Source: Chara braunii
Lineage: Eukaryota; Streptophyta; Charophyceae; Charales; Characeae
DNA: 22,429 bases
Assembly: GCA_003427395.1 (NCBI GenBank)
Contig: BFEA01000015.1
Location: 6,594,296-6,616,724 of the forward strand
Reading direction: 5' to 3'
Part shown: one piece after another, positions 10,101 to 16,958 of the stretch
Position numbering within the stretch: the stretch's first letter is position 1
Layout of the letters: each line of letters begins with the position of its first letter
Made by a program: the position numbers and the translations under genes
Notes under the pieces: model-generated
The model's input: only the letters and a program-made list of their open reading frames with translations
The model's database searches: none
What the model was told of the DNA's origin: nothing

Positions 10101-10892
10101 ATCCTTGGGAATGCAGTAAGGCATCATGGGGAGTCGCCCCCCAGGTCTCCAGAGAGGGGTCATTTTTCTGCTCATGCAAGACAGCAGGTGCCGGGGCACC
10201 AGATGCCGAGTCCACCGCCAATGGCACACATAAGATTTTTGTCACGAGGTGGGTCCATCCATCTTGCAGACGAACCAGGTTTGACCGATGGCAGCGCTGG
10301 TGGTTCAAGGTACGACATGCCACGGCCAGGAGAATCTGGACTTATCCGTTCTCAATCCCCCACGGGATCAGCATATGAATCACTTGTTCGCGCACGGTTT
10401 GCACGCTCTCTGCAGGGCGGAGCAGGTCCAAACGGGCCTGCACGCCCCATCAGTCCAGATCTGCCTTCTGGCAGCAGCATGCAATCACGACAAGGTATGT
10501 CACTGCCACCAAGCAGTGGCCCGATTCTGCATTTAACAGGCCCCGGAGCAGGAGGGGGTGGCAGTGCCGGTCCTCATGGAGGCTTGATTCGCAGGGATGG
10601 GTTTGATGTGCACATAGGGCAGACACACTCGGCAGGGATGTTGACCTCGAGAGACCCATTCCCTGTGGATGCCAGGCGAGCAAATACGATGGAGCGGGAG
10701 GAGTGGGGACGATCTCTGCCACACCTGTCCAGGGGAAGTTATGCTGCCATGCACCCTGGCTCATTACCGCCGGCTTCTGGTATGCAAAACAGGCCAGGTG
10801 CGTATGCGAAACAGGACACTGGAGCTGCTCAAGCAGGAAACACCTCAGACTCCGAGTACGATCGGCTAATGGCTGCTGTTGGGGTTACATGA
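4096..10892 (+). CDS. Splicing factor 1 / branchpoint-bridging protein homologue, 3' portion
   Basis: SF1/BBP binds the intron branchpoint in the nucleus and helps assemble the early spliceosome with U2AF. The model joins exons 4096-4196, 4691-4762 and 5169-10892, with GT-AG introns of 494 and 406 bp, both phase 0. The two small exons each encode a CX2CX4HX4C zinc knuckle, 13 residues apart between the last Cys of the first and the first Cys of the second, as in plant SF1. Across the last junction the protein reads KARMLDNEYRNFLQELG, matching the conserved K-(A)-RM-D-EY-x-x-(F/L)-x-x-ELG segment after the knuckles of SF1 proteins. It ends SDSEYDRLMAAVGVT, like the EY-(E/D)-x-(F/L)-M terminus of plant SF1. 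The first exon opens inside a split codon (phase 1), so at least one KH-QUA2 exon lies upstream and was not found. I see no RRM, which land-plant SF1 has. The tail of about 1,900 residues is far longer than usual. Confidence 0.8.
4358..4441. repeat. Hairpin inverted repeat, MITE-like, in SF1 intron
   Basis: The left arm starts GAATAGAACGCCCGGTCATTAT. Read as its complement, the right arm starts GAATAGAACGGCCGATCATTAT, so only two positions differ over 22 bp. Pairing resumes inside, with TGGATT facing AATCCA. The unit of about 84 bp could be a miniature inverted-repeat element or its remnant. A target-site duplication is not clear. Confidence 0.7.
4691..4762 (+). CDS. SF1 exon encoding zinc knuckle 2
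   Basis: A 24-codon exon bounded by TTAACAG and GTATGG. It encodes VRCDVCHNDGHATANC plus a basic end PNKKLARK. The HNDGHATANC core resembles the GDGGHPTIDC second knuckle of plant SF1. Phase 0 on both sides makes it a symmetric exon that could be skipped without a frameshift. Confidence 0.85.
4879..4933. repeat. Palindrome in SF1 intron
   Basis: CATCCGGACT (4879-4888) is the exact reverse complement of AGTCCGGATG (4924-4933). Between them lies the perfect 14-bp palindrome CCGGAATATTCCGG. Directly downstream, GCC(G/A)CCGCCTCCTTTTCCT occurs twice, 57 bp apart (about 4933 and 4990). Confidence 0.75.
5169..10892 (+). CDS. SF1 giant terminal exon: linker motif and Pro/Gly/Met/Gln-rich tail
   Basis: The open frame extends a little 5' of 5169, but the CAG acceptor at 5166-5168 fuses it in frame to the zinc-knuckle exon and gives the expected SF1 linker. 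The exon encodes 1,907 residues. After the linker come Pro/Gly/Met-rich sequence, a Gln-rich block (nucleotides about 6200-6420), Pro/Gln stretches with PGQVPVQ repeats (about 6718-6800), a Gly/Met/Pro minisatellite (about 7985-8265), and an Arg-Ser-Pro-rich part (about 9760-10220) with many RSP, SPER and SPP sites that could be proline-directed or SR-kinase targets. The region is almost free of Cys and looks disordered throughout. Only one frame stays open over 5.7 kb, which argues strongly that it is coding. Confidence 0.85.
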   Translation, partial: ARMLDNEYRNFLQELGASAMPPTMVPIGPIPGPFPSPLGLNGPNMFPGAMPVMPGHYMFPGAFPPVAGNPEAFSLPPEPGVPGLSAEPGVPGLSSPPPANAGGGHGQLSAGGNNVLGGSENADEKGKPMPPAWALAVARAITKGAAAVEAASEEEIAKYADHIDSPAAAALKAARSGVAPQVVNGVVPAGGAVAAGFPGEMVSSGFAGPVAPAGFAGGAVVGSVNGGMGPVGFPPGPMHSMGPGQVPLQNMGPGQGLIMPMDGSVPMGFQPMGPMGGEMAFWAPNGGVENVAIDPNTGMMVNVGAQMSATDGSFFSGPYMMDGYGVVQGPMPGVMMPQMMTMNPGQQQQMIPQSQQQPQQHLQQVLYGQFPQPGQDPNQGQFIQYPQQAAEQQHPQYVQYPQQVVDQQQFVPFQGQVAPTGPELQNPTMPMPHSANQMQWQGQPQVQGGAMEPVPMMSNPQAAMAPMMPQGQMLQPSGAPPVGWSQREQTIAAPNPWPNQASGPPQPQIQLPMQAVQPGQVPVQGAPLQQPLQPGQVPVQAAPHQPPPAVSGQVMAPMMVGGTQGPPAAQGSAPIMMAPPLPMGPSPGGMQVASVAGPPPPTSAPPGPSPAPPLQMQPGQMGMQAPMQQGPPAGSVMTTPSFENPGAVPVAMSTPQPPPGLPPGSSGGRMPAQTSQGPLPGTLSGPPPAVPQNGTPAGLGGPSITGLVSGMVSGAPTGTSLPGSSDLPAVPSGGTAPAPQTTMQAGKAPSQFPGQSGGLHPQFNPNFPGGPRPPGPQGDTQAVAPMGHGPAGPGPLAGAFGGPPVGFSGGPQGGPPKGNDPSGQDLRQAGFMDYHPHMPAHGLVPGQPGGQLLTGRAQPGQGGGQPGGQAGIQPRGHLSQAGEQQGSDAGASQGGGFTGEPPGGFHGGLVPRMPEGTPPLNIPRGPGGAPVNPPGGSLPGAMGGPPGAMRGPLPGGMRGPSPGDMAGPSGGMGGPSSGGMGGPPSGNMGGPSGMGGPPAPGGIVGHSPGGMGGPSPAGGMVGHSSGGMGGPSPGFMQAGPRGGMAGGHPRGLMGAPPGGMSGGAPRGPMPGSTGNPPEGPISGQAPGQRAMSPSRHHSGGHMGVGQVLAGPAGKLQSGAVPPAFGVQGEWPRMQPHPPVADVRPPPQFQHPSATELDGPQAMNQGAPMQRMTNQSGARPVHPPDTQLGPGAPRLNMWSGPSVRPGVHSPGQGSGPGAQSGPMSVFREQHGATPGGALPSMLGGMGLGTSNDLKAETQGRPGQMHAGGLGETSKPHSMEQEGPEGATYGSGMHVGVLSGAPRGPLGSLQSGPGGLHGRRSPGLQGGMMTAMGSVNHGMSSDMQDALSSAMEGGRQVAMPGGASDGRQAGLLPGHPNAHQAAKQGGSPVVLQGRQSGILPGGPASGPGSGPWHGPAVGAQGVPGSLPGRGPSSHSGPGGDLRDSTSSGILRTPSGPMAALPRGRTSGLPPQMPSAQTPPLLSSPSIGPRSGQMQDPRGLPSGLFDSNDGAASHPQRFGDMGPSPHSPYGQGLGRPRSPERLGYPQRNMSPPPPAQANWRYRNHPSNAPLSPRDLQRRSPPSDRSPPTSFGGHSSASCFPSHGRPRTPPYNRSPPGSPSYFAIHSQRQSFSPPRLQAASQQGQGKFGILGNAVRHHGESPPRSPERGHFSAHARQQVPGHQMPSPPPMAHIRFLSRGGSIHLADEPGLTDGSAGGSRYDMPRPGESGLIRSQSPTGSAYESLVRARFARSLQGGAGPNGPARPISPDLPSGSSMQSRQGMSLPPSSGPILHLTGPGAGGGGSAGPHGGLIRRDGFDVHIGQTHSAGMLTSRDPFPVDARRANTMEREEWGRSLPHLSRGSYAAMHPGSLPPASGMQNRPGAYAKQDTGAAQAGNTSDSEYDRLMAAVGVT
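7985..8265 (+). repeat. Coding minisatellite, Gly-Met-Gly-Gly-Pro type
   Basis: About nine degenerate units of roughly 24-33 bp encode variants of GGMGGPSP in the SF1 tail, including GAMGGPP, GAMRGPLP, GGMRGPSP and GGIVGHSP. All units keep the frame, so length changes occur in multiples of three. Confidence 0.85.
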
Positions 10893-11612
10893 CTTGGTGC
10901 AGCTCTCTGCAAGCATCTTATTGCACACGCCTCCAGCACGATGACAGGGTATGATTGCTGCAACAAATAGTAGAAGTCCATGTGTTTTGCCAGTTTTCAG
11001 CTCTGGAAGCTGGACTAGTGCATACTTTTCACCAACGGACAGAAGGACAGAAAAGACATGTATGCTGCTCTGTTATTGTGAGAATGGGTAGGAAACCCTC
11101 CCTCGTGTTTGCTCTTGCATTTTGAGTTGTGGAATATGTAGTGTAGGCATCCAGTCGATAGAAAGTCGGCGCCGATGTGGATCCAACGGCTGAACGCCTC
11201 GTCAGGCCATCTTGAAGGACTATCTGGTTGTTCCCCAGAGCTCAGTGGGTTTGTTGGAAGCCTTTAGGGGGCCCTCACACTAGAACTTTCTCGGACGCAT
11301 GCGACTGCGTTTGCGTCAAGATTCCTTTGAGAACGTTGTGGTGTGAGTATGCTCTTATAGCTAATGGGGGGCCATCACTCGTGGACGTGTGTGATCGAAT
11401 CTGTTTCCATTTTCGTCATCATTTTCATGTTTTGCATCTCGGCTGTTATCCTTGGGGAGTGTGAGATGGCGTGCCTCTATTTCAGGTTGTCCCTTTCTGA
11501 GACAGACCCGACCAACCGAGCGCTGATGGATTCATACTGCTTGTGAGAGAGAATAGAGAGGGCAATCGACTCAGAGTGATGATTGTGATGTTCAGCCGGA
11601 TTGGTGACGATT
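10893..11612 (+). other. 3' untranslated and flanking sequence of the SF1 gene
   Basis: No further coding similarity was seen. I found no canonical AATAAA in this stretch, so the polyadenylation site cannot be placed. Short frames here have no recognisable motif. Confidence 0.4.
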
Positions 11613-11686
11613 GGTGGTGAGGTAAGTGGTGAGGATTGGCGATGACAGTGGTGGTGAGGTAAGTGGTGAGGATTGGGGATGACAGT
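11613..11686. repeat. Two-copy 37-bp tandem repeat
   Basis: Two adjacent units start GGTGGTGAGGTAAGTGGTGA at 11613 and 11650 and differ at about one position. Confidence 0.9.
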
Positions 11687-11899
11687 GATGGTAATGGCGG
11701 CGATCGTCCGGTAGGTTGTTTGTTTACGGAAAGTAGTGATGATAACTTTTATTTACGTCTTTTTGTCGAAGCGACCGTATGCGCCCCTAGTCCATCTTCC
11801 TGGTGAAATGGCCATAGCAAGGAGACGGTGTTTTCCGAAAGGCTTTCTGAGCTTTTGCTCTGCCCGCCATGTACATGACATTTGGGATTCACACCTGCT
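11687..11899. other. Intergenic sequence, nothing recognised
   Basis: Short frames only. Confidence 0.4.
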
Positions 11900-12700
11900 G
11901 CCTCATTTGCCCGACTCGTGGTCACATTTTCCTTTTCCCGCTTTCCATTTTTCCTTTTCTCCTTTTTCCCTTTTTCGGAAGTTTTTCCTGCTTTCTTCCC
12001 TCTTCTCACTGGTCATAGGGCCTTGATCCGCTACGCCACATTCAACAGGTATCAGGACTGCGATATGGACCGTATACATTCGGAGCGATCGAGCGTTCTG
12101 ATTGTACTAGGCCCAGTACCAGGTCTGCATACGTGTAGAATGGTGTGCAGTGGATATATCCGTTTTGTTGTTCCAGATGTCGGGATCTTTTTTTATGGTT
12201 TTTCTCTTTTACATGCGTTTACCCTTTTCTTCTCCTTGTTGAGCCAGGAGGAGGTTTCACCCTCTCTTTCTTTCCTTTCCTGGGTTTCCCCAGGCAACTT
12301 AATTTGCTTCTTGTCATTTTTCAAAGTAACGTACTTTTCAATCTTGAATTTCTTTCTTTCTTTCCGTTCTTTGAGTTTTTACTCCTTTTTTTTCCTTCAA
12401 ATCGTACTCGCTGCTTTGTTTTTCTCCAGGTAACTTGGCAGTTGTTTCGCTTTTCTTCTTTGCTTTTTCTTTCTTTTTATCTTTATCTCCAGGTTTCTAC
12501 TTCCGTCGTCCTCTTACTCATTTGCTCTTTCATTTTTTGTTCCTCCTCCTCCGGGCAAAAGCTTAATGTTTTCCCCTTTTCTTCTAGGCTCTAGATTTTG
12601 TCTTTCTTTTGTTTTCTTTGTTTCCTTATCCAGGCCATTTAGCTTCTTCTTCTTTTTTTTCTTTTTCTTTTTTTTTTTCTTTTTTTTTTTAAATGGAAGT
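11900..12700. repeat. Pyrimidine-rich low-complexity tract
   Basis: The plus strand is dominated by T and C, with TTTCC/TTTCTT runs ending in an almost pure T stretch at about 12645-12692. CCAGG(T/C)AACTT occurs at two places (about 12290 and 12428), a hint of diverged repeats. Frames here are rich in Phe, Ser and Leu on one strand and Lys and Arg on the other purely from composition. Confidence 0.7.
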
Positions 12701-13056
12701 AATTTACATTCTTCTCTCGATTTCACCTCACACTACCTACCTACCAATTAGCTTTTTCACTCTTCTGTGCCCTTTTTGTTGGTGCGGTGCCAAGGTGCCA
12801 AACTCATCTTTTTTCCTCTGCTCATCTGCTCAGCGCTGCAAAGGATGGAACCGGCAATCGCGGGCACGTGCGCCTTACCACACTGTTTGTGGCTGCTGTT
12901 CACGCAGAGCCTCTCCTCAGTTACTGCATGTGCATTGACGAACAGGCAGAGCTTCAATTCGTTGGAGTGTTGTCGGGTAGTACCTGCAAGCTAGATCAAT
13001 GGTGAAGGCAACGCACTAACCAACAGGCGGAGAATTAAAGGCATGCATTGGAGGAT
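12701..13056. other. Intergenic sequence, nothing recognised
   Basis: Several overlapping small frames, none with a recognisable motif. Confidence 0.4.
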
Positions 13057-13091
13057 NGGGNGGGNGGGGGNGGGGGGGGGGGGGGGGGGGG
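13057..13091 (+). repeat. Poly-G run with unresolved bases
   Basis: A G homopolymer of about 35 bases is interrupted by four N (13057, 13061, 13065, 13071). The ambiguous calls suggest a sequencing or assembly problem in a G-quadruplex-prone run. Its true length is uncertain. Confidence 0.9.
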
Positions 13092-14016
13092 TTGGCCCCG
13101 GGTCGCGTGCTTCCCAAAGCCACATGATGCATAGCTGGTGAGAAATGAGGTAATGTGTTTGAACGCTGAATCTTCATGTATTCAAGTATGTCAATTAATG
13201 TCCGTCTCGCATTCTCTTCGTTTTCTGTAAATGCTGATGAATGAACTGTGGCACCCACATTGCATCAACACAAACAGCGACCGAGGATCTAAACATGAGA
13301 GCATTATACCTATTATCATACCATGTTGTCGTGCCATATTATTGTGCTATATCTTATCGTGCTATATACTAGTGTATAGTCAATATGGGTGACATGGCAT
13401 TGGGGGGGTGTCGGCGGAGGGGGGGCGTGGGAAACAGTTTGGCGCGACGAGGAGGGGTGGCCCTGTTTCTACTGTCCATACTGTTTTGCTAGTTTCTTAT
13501 GGTAAAGATCCGGAAAATTTGTTTAGCATGCGTGTTTTCTCTCATTTGTGAAAAAAAAGTTGAAGTACCAAGCCCAGATCACTGAATGGTACGCATGTGT
13601 TGACTGTTAAAGAAGCGAACTGATCTCTAGTTGTTTTTGGATGAATTTAAAAAAAGATAAATCTGTGTGGAGTGGAGAGGCTAAAACTTTGTTACAAAAT
13701 GGCTCTCCATTTGCCCTTGAATAAAGGGATGTGTCATTATATGGGTGCTACATGTTAGGGGTCAATATAGGGATGCAACGAATATATGGTACAGTTTCCA
13801 GGCCAGTTGCTATGAATATAGCGGACGTGGTCTCTATTTGGAAATCGTTCAAGCACGACGTACCTTGAGATCGTGAATGCATACGGACTGTGTTTGAGGG
13901 AATACAGTGACTCCCAAGGCCTCGTGTCCCTAAGGAAGAGCGAAGGGTCCATATGCCAGCATATGCCAGCAAGAGGTGTGATGGATGAACGAGGGAGTTG
14001 GAAAGGCATGTCTTTC
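13092..14016. other. Intergenic sequence, nothing recognised
   Basis: There are G-rich clusters at about 13402-13432 and a 10-bp direct repeat (ATATGCCAGC) at about 13951-13970. No gene was seen. Confidence 0.4.
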
Positions 14017-14160
14017 CTTTCTTGTTTCTTTTTTTTTTCTTTTTTTTTTTCTTTTTTTTTCCCTACGTTACTAGATCGGACGTCCAGGAACCCCCTGACC
14101 GTCTGGGACGGTCCGATCGGACAACCGGTCGGCCGTCCGCCCGGGGTCCCAAGTCCGATG
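14017..14160. repeat. T-rich tract and GC-rich palindromic block
   Basis: T runs broken by single C (about 14029-14060) are followed by a block rich in GGTCCGATCGGAC, CCGGTCGG and CGGCCGTCCG. The CCGTCTGG and GGCCGT motifs also occur near 137-153, so the two may be fragments of one GC-rich non-autonomous repeat. Confidence 0.4.
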
Positions 14161-14294
14161 GTAAAAAGAATTAAGGGGGGAGGGTAGGAAGGGAACTTGG
14201 GCAGCACAGGGCTGGGCTGTGGGCACAGGCGAAGCGGGGGGGCGGGCGGGATAATTTCTTGGAGGCCGATAGGGCCTCCGGATTCGGAAAAGTA

Positions 14295-14350
14295 AATGGC
14301 CCAATCTGGGCTGTCAGATCTGCGAGATCGATGGCCCAGATTGGGCCATT
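14295..14350. repeat. 56-bp palindrome
   Basis: AATGGCCCAATCTGGGC (14295-14311) is the exact reverse complement of GCCCAGATTGGGCCATT (14334-14350). The loop of about 22 bp itself contains AGATCTGCGAGATC, so the stem can be extended. Flanking sequence is weakly symmetric as well (ATTCGGAAAAG and its partner around 14350-14365). Confidence 0.85.
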
Positions 14351-14444
14351 TTGAAATTCGAATGTGGGGGCCTGGGCAGCCTCCCACAAGCGCATCCTGT
14401 CCACCGCAACCCCACTCGCCATCGCCTCCGACTTCCAAGTTTGC

Positions 14445-15071
14445 CACCTCCTCCTCCTCCTCTTCCTTGTTTTCTCCCTTTCGCACTTCAGTCTCCTCCT
14501 CATCTTCTTCTTCCTCCTCCGTTTGTTCCTCCTGCTCCTTTTCCTCATCCTCCTACTCCTCCTCCTCCTCCTCCTCGACGTCTTCGTCATCCTTCTCCTC
14601 CTCACGCTCCTCCCTGTGCTCGTCATCCTCATCTTCCTCCTCCTCCTCCTCCTCCTCCTCGTCCTCTTCCTCCTCCTCCACCTCCACCTTATCCACCTCC
14701 TCCGTCGCCGTGCCCTCCTCCACCCCCTCCTCCACCTCCTCCACCTCTTCCGTCGCCGTGCCCTCCTCCTCACCCCCTCCACCTCCTCTTCTTCTTCCTC
14801 GTCCTCCATCACCGCAGCCCCCTCTTCTTCTTCTTCCTCCTCGTCCTCCTCCTCCCTCTTTTCGTCATCGTCCATCGCTTTGGCCGCCGCCTCCTCTTCT
14901 TCTTCCACCTCCTCATCCTCCATCGCCTCGTCCTCCATTGCCGCAGCCTCCATCGTTGCGGACTCGTCCTCGTCCTCATCGGTATGCCAGCTCCTCCCTT
15001 CATCGCCTCAGCCTCCTCTTCCTCCTCCTCCCCCTCCTCCATCGTCGCTACCTTCTCCTCGACCTCCTTCT
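14445..15071. repeat. TCC/GGA triplet-rich polypyrimidine tract
   Basis: About 630 bp of degenerate TCC, TCT and TTC triplets, including a 21-bp unit TCCGTCGCCGTGCCCTCCTC(C) that appears near 14700 and 14748. The plus strand reads as poly-Ser/Pro/Leu. The minus strand reads as a nearly continuous Glu/Asp-rich sequence if two frame changes are allowed. It could be a decayed acidic coding segment or simply an expanded triplet repeat. No conserved domain flanks it. Confidence 0.75.
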
Positions 15072-15081
15072 GGACCAATTG

Positions 15082-15145
15082 ACCAATCAATAGATCAATC
15101 AATCAATCAATCAAATCAAATATCAAGATCGATCTTTATATTTGA

Positions 15146-15176
<31 letters not shown>
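15082..15176. repeat. Large palindrome built of ATTG/CAAT repeats
   Basis: The centre of symmetry is GATC|GATC at 15130/15131. Arms of about 47 bp consist of (TCAA)n on the left and (TTGA)n on the right with few mismatches. Simple tandem copying would not reverse orientation at the centre, so an inverted duplication is likely. Confidence 0.9.
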
Positions 15177-15204
15177 CAAACCTCCCTACCAATCCACCCC
15201 TTCC

Positions 15205-15223
15205 ACACACACACACACACACC
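15205..15223. repeat. CA microsatellite
   Basis: About nine CA units close to the ATTG palindrome. The same order, GATT repeat then C-rich spacer then CA repeat, recurs at 22259-22429. Confidence 0.85.
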
Positions 15224-15379
15224 CCTAAAGACTGTTTCACTGTTTATGATTTTTTTTGCGTTTTTGCTCAGAACAGACTGAATTTTTTTTGCGGGGTCCC
15301 CTAGCGATGCGCAGACCCTCCTCCCCCTTCTTTTTTTTATTTTTGTTCTTTTTTTTGTTTGTTTGTTTTTGGCAAAAAC

Positions 15380-15504
15380 GCTGTTGTCCAGGATACCGGA
15401 CAACTCCCCCCTGACAATCTCCCGGAGACGTCCGGGGGAGACATCTCCCCATCGGACAGCTGGCAGCCTAGTTTTTTTTTTTTTTTTTCCTTTTTTTTTT
15501 TTTT
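15380..15504. repeat. GC-rich repeat end with CTGGCAGCCTAG and poly-T
   Basis: TTGTCC and GGACAA face each other (about 15384-15403), followed by CTCCC/GGGAG inverted motifs and the terminus CAGCTGGCAGCCTAG (15457-15471). Two long T runs follow. The terminus matches the repeat at 3601-3615 with one change. Confidence 0.5.
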
Positions 15505-15606
15505 AAGCTATCGTATAGTCACAAATAAATTGAAGTAATGCCATTAGGCTTTCTCTGAAATTTTCTTTTGTTTTCACAAACCAAAAACAAAAAGGACCAA
15601 CGATCC

Positions 15607-15910
15607 GAGCTCAGTTGGTACACCCATGAGCTGCTGAACAGCTCAGTTGGTACACCCATGAGCTGCTGAACAGACCGAGTTCAAATCCTGTGCAATGATG
15701 TAATTCTGAATTACCTGGTGGCCGGTCAGCTTGACGATGGTCCGTAAAGGCCATCACCCTTCTGAGAGGAGGAAAAGAAAGTAGACCATCAGGCTGTATA
15801 GAATTAAGTACGAGCAGCTCAGGCCATGTCCCTGAATGGCACATGTAATTATTAGCAGACAGTGCATGAGTTCAAATCCCGAAGGCATCAGATGAACAGG
15901 ATAAAATTGT
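15607..15910 (+). mobile_element. SINE-like tRNA-derived sequence with duplicated A-box
   Basis: A Pol III A-box-like GAGCTCAGTTGG lies at 15607-15618 and a second copy at 15639-15650. They are part of an exact 32-bp tandem duplication (15609-15640 and 15641-15672). A B-box GAGTTCAAATCC follows at 15677-15688. A further B-box-like GAGTTCAAATCCCG lies at 15868-15881, so two truncated heads may lie in series. No clear 3' tail was found, so the ends are estimates. Neither head folds as an intact tRNA by eye. Confidence 0.5.
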
Positions 15911-15954
15911 AGGTCTGAGAGAAAAAACACTTGCATATTGCGTTGCCCTGTGCT

Positions 15955-16230
15955 TGGCTATACCCTTCCCTACCCTGGTGATATCCTACCTGTGGGAGGC
16001 TATACTTTCCTATGCTATAGTCTCTGAGCTCTAGGGTATACCCTTCTATACTTTCCTATGCTATAGCCTCTGAGCTCTAGGGTATACCCTTCCCTTCCGT
16101 ACGGTGTACCTACGTGCCCTAAGCTACACGTCCCTATGATAGACCCCTCCCTACTCTTGGACATACCCTTCCCTTCCCTATGTTATAGCTTGCCCTACCC
16201 TAGGCTATACCCTTCCCTTACCCTAATATA
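15955..16230. repeat. Degenerate CTATACCCTTCCCTACCCTAG minisatellite
   Basis: Many diverged copies of a roughly 20-22 bp unit of the type GCTATACCCTTCCCTACCCT. Within it, a longer unit with TATACTTTCCTATGCTATAG and CTCTGAGCTCTAGGGTATAC occurs twice (about 16003-16034 and 16047-16087). The unit is not the plant telomere repeat. Confidence 0.8.
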
Positions 16231-16260
16231 ACAAAACCAATTTCTTTATGGTTAACCTTT

Positions 16261-16694
16261 TACTGGGCAGTTCTGTTTGTGACGATATATATAATAACAC
16301 TGACCACCAGTCTTTTACCAAAGAGAAAAGAACAGTTTCGTTATTAATCGTTAAAATTATGCTACGCCCACTGGTTCGTGACTGTTTTTCATTTTGAATA
16401 TAATCCATCAATCAGGTAATGTAATAAACTCCGACGAAACAGTTTGTCACAGCCCCTCGTCCTCTTCTCCCTCTCTGCCTACTGTTTACCGGGCAGTTCT
16501 ATTTGACGATATATATATATATACGAAACAGTTTGTCACAGCCCCTCGTTTGTTGTCCTCTTCTCTCTCTCTGCCTACGGTTTACCGGGCAGTTCTGTTT
16601 GCGACGATATATATATGTGACGATATATTACACTGACCACCAGTCTTTCACCAAAGAGCAAAGAACAGTTTCGTTATTAATTGTTAAAATTATG
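16261..16694. repeat. Nested tandem and dispersed repeats
   Basis: Unit A (16261-16361 and about 16583-16694) contains GGGCAGTTCTGTTTG, an AT-rich core, CTGACCACCAGTCTTT and GAACAGTTTCGTTATTAAT. Unit B (from 16435 and from 16524, period 89 bp) contains CGAAACAGTTTGTCACAGCC and CTCTCTGCCTAC. The start of unit A also lies inside both B copies. ACCACCAGTT recurs near 16694 and 16795. Confidence 0.8.
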
Positions 16695-16715
16695 GACCAC
16701 CAGTTATTAAAAATG

Positions 16716-16756
16716 AGGAGAGAGGGGAGGAGGGGGGGGGGGGGGGAGGGGAGGAC
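16716..16756 (+). repeat. Purine tract with long G run
   Basis: GA-rich sequence with an uninterrupted run of about 15 G, capable of forming a G-quadruplex. Confidence 0.85.
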
Positions 16757-16958
16757 TAGTTTTTTCTCTCTCTTTTTCTTTTTTGGGCTTATGGACCACC
16801 AGTTCAACATTGCTAGTGTCTAGGCACTGATAAACAAGGGACATTGGAAAATTATGTTCTTTTGATTATCAGGGAATATAGCCAAGGGGAATACCATCAG
16901 GGTGATCACTCACAGGGCGTCCGTTTTTGGCCATCGGGGGGAGTGGTGGGATTAGTCC

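Noticed and set aside
9607-10323. 238-codon minus-strand frame antisense to SF1
   Set aside because: GC-rich coding sequence often leaves antisense frames open. No motif or promoter support.
14171-15158. Long frames of about 240-265 codons on both strands (Ser/Pro-rich and Glu/Arg-rich)
   Set aside because: They arise from the TCC/GGA tract. Several frames are open at once on both strands, as expected from composition. Kept only as a possible decayed acidic region.
15955-16230. Interstitial telomere repeat
   Set aside because: CCCTA occurs often, but the unit is CTATACCCTTCCCTACC-like and lacks the plant CCCTAAA heptamer in tandem.
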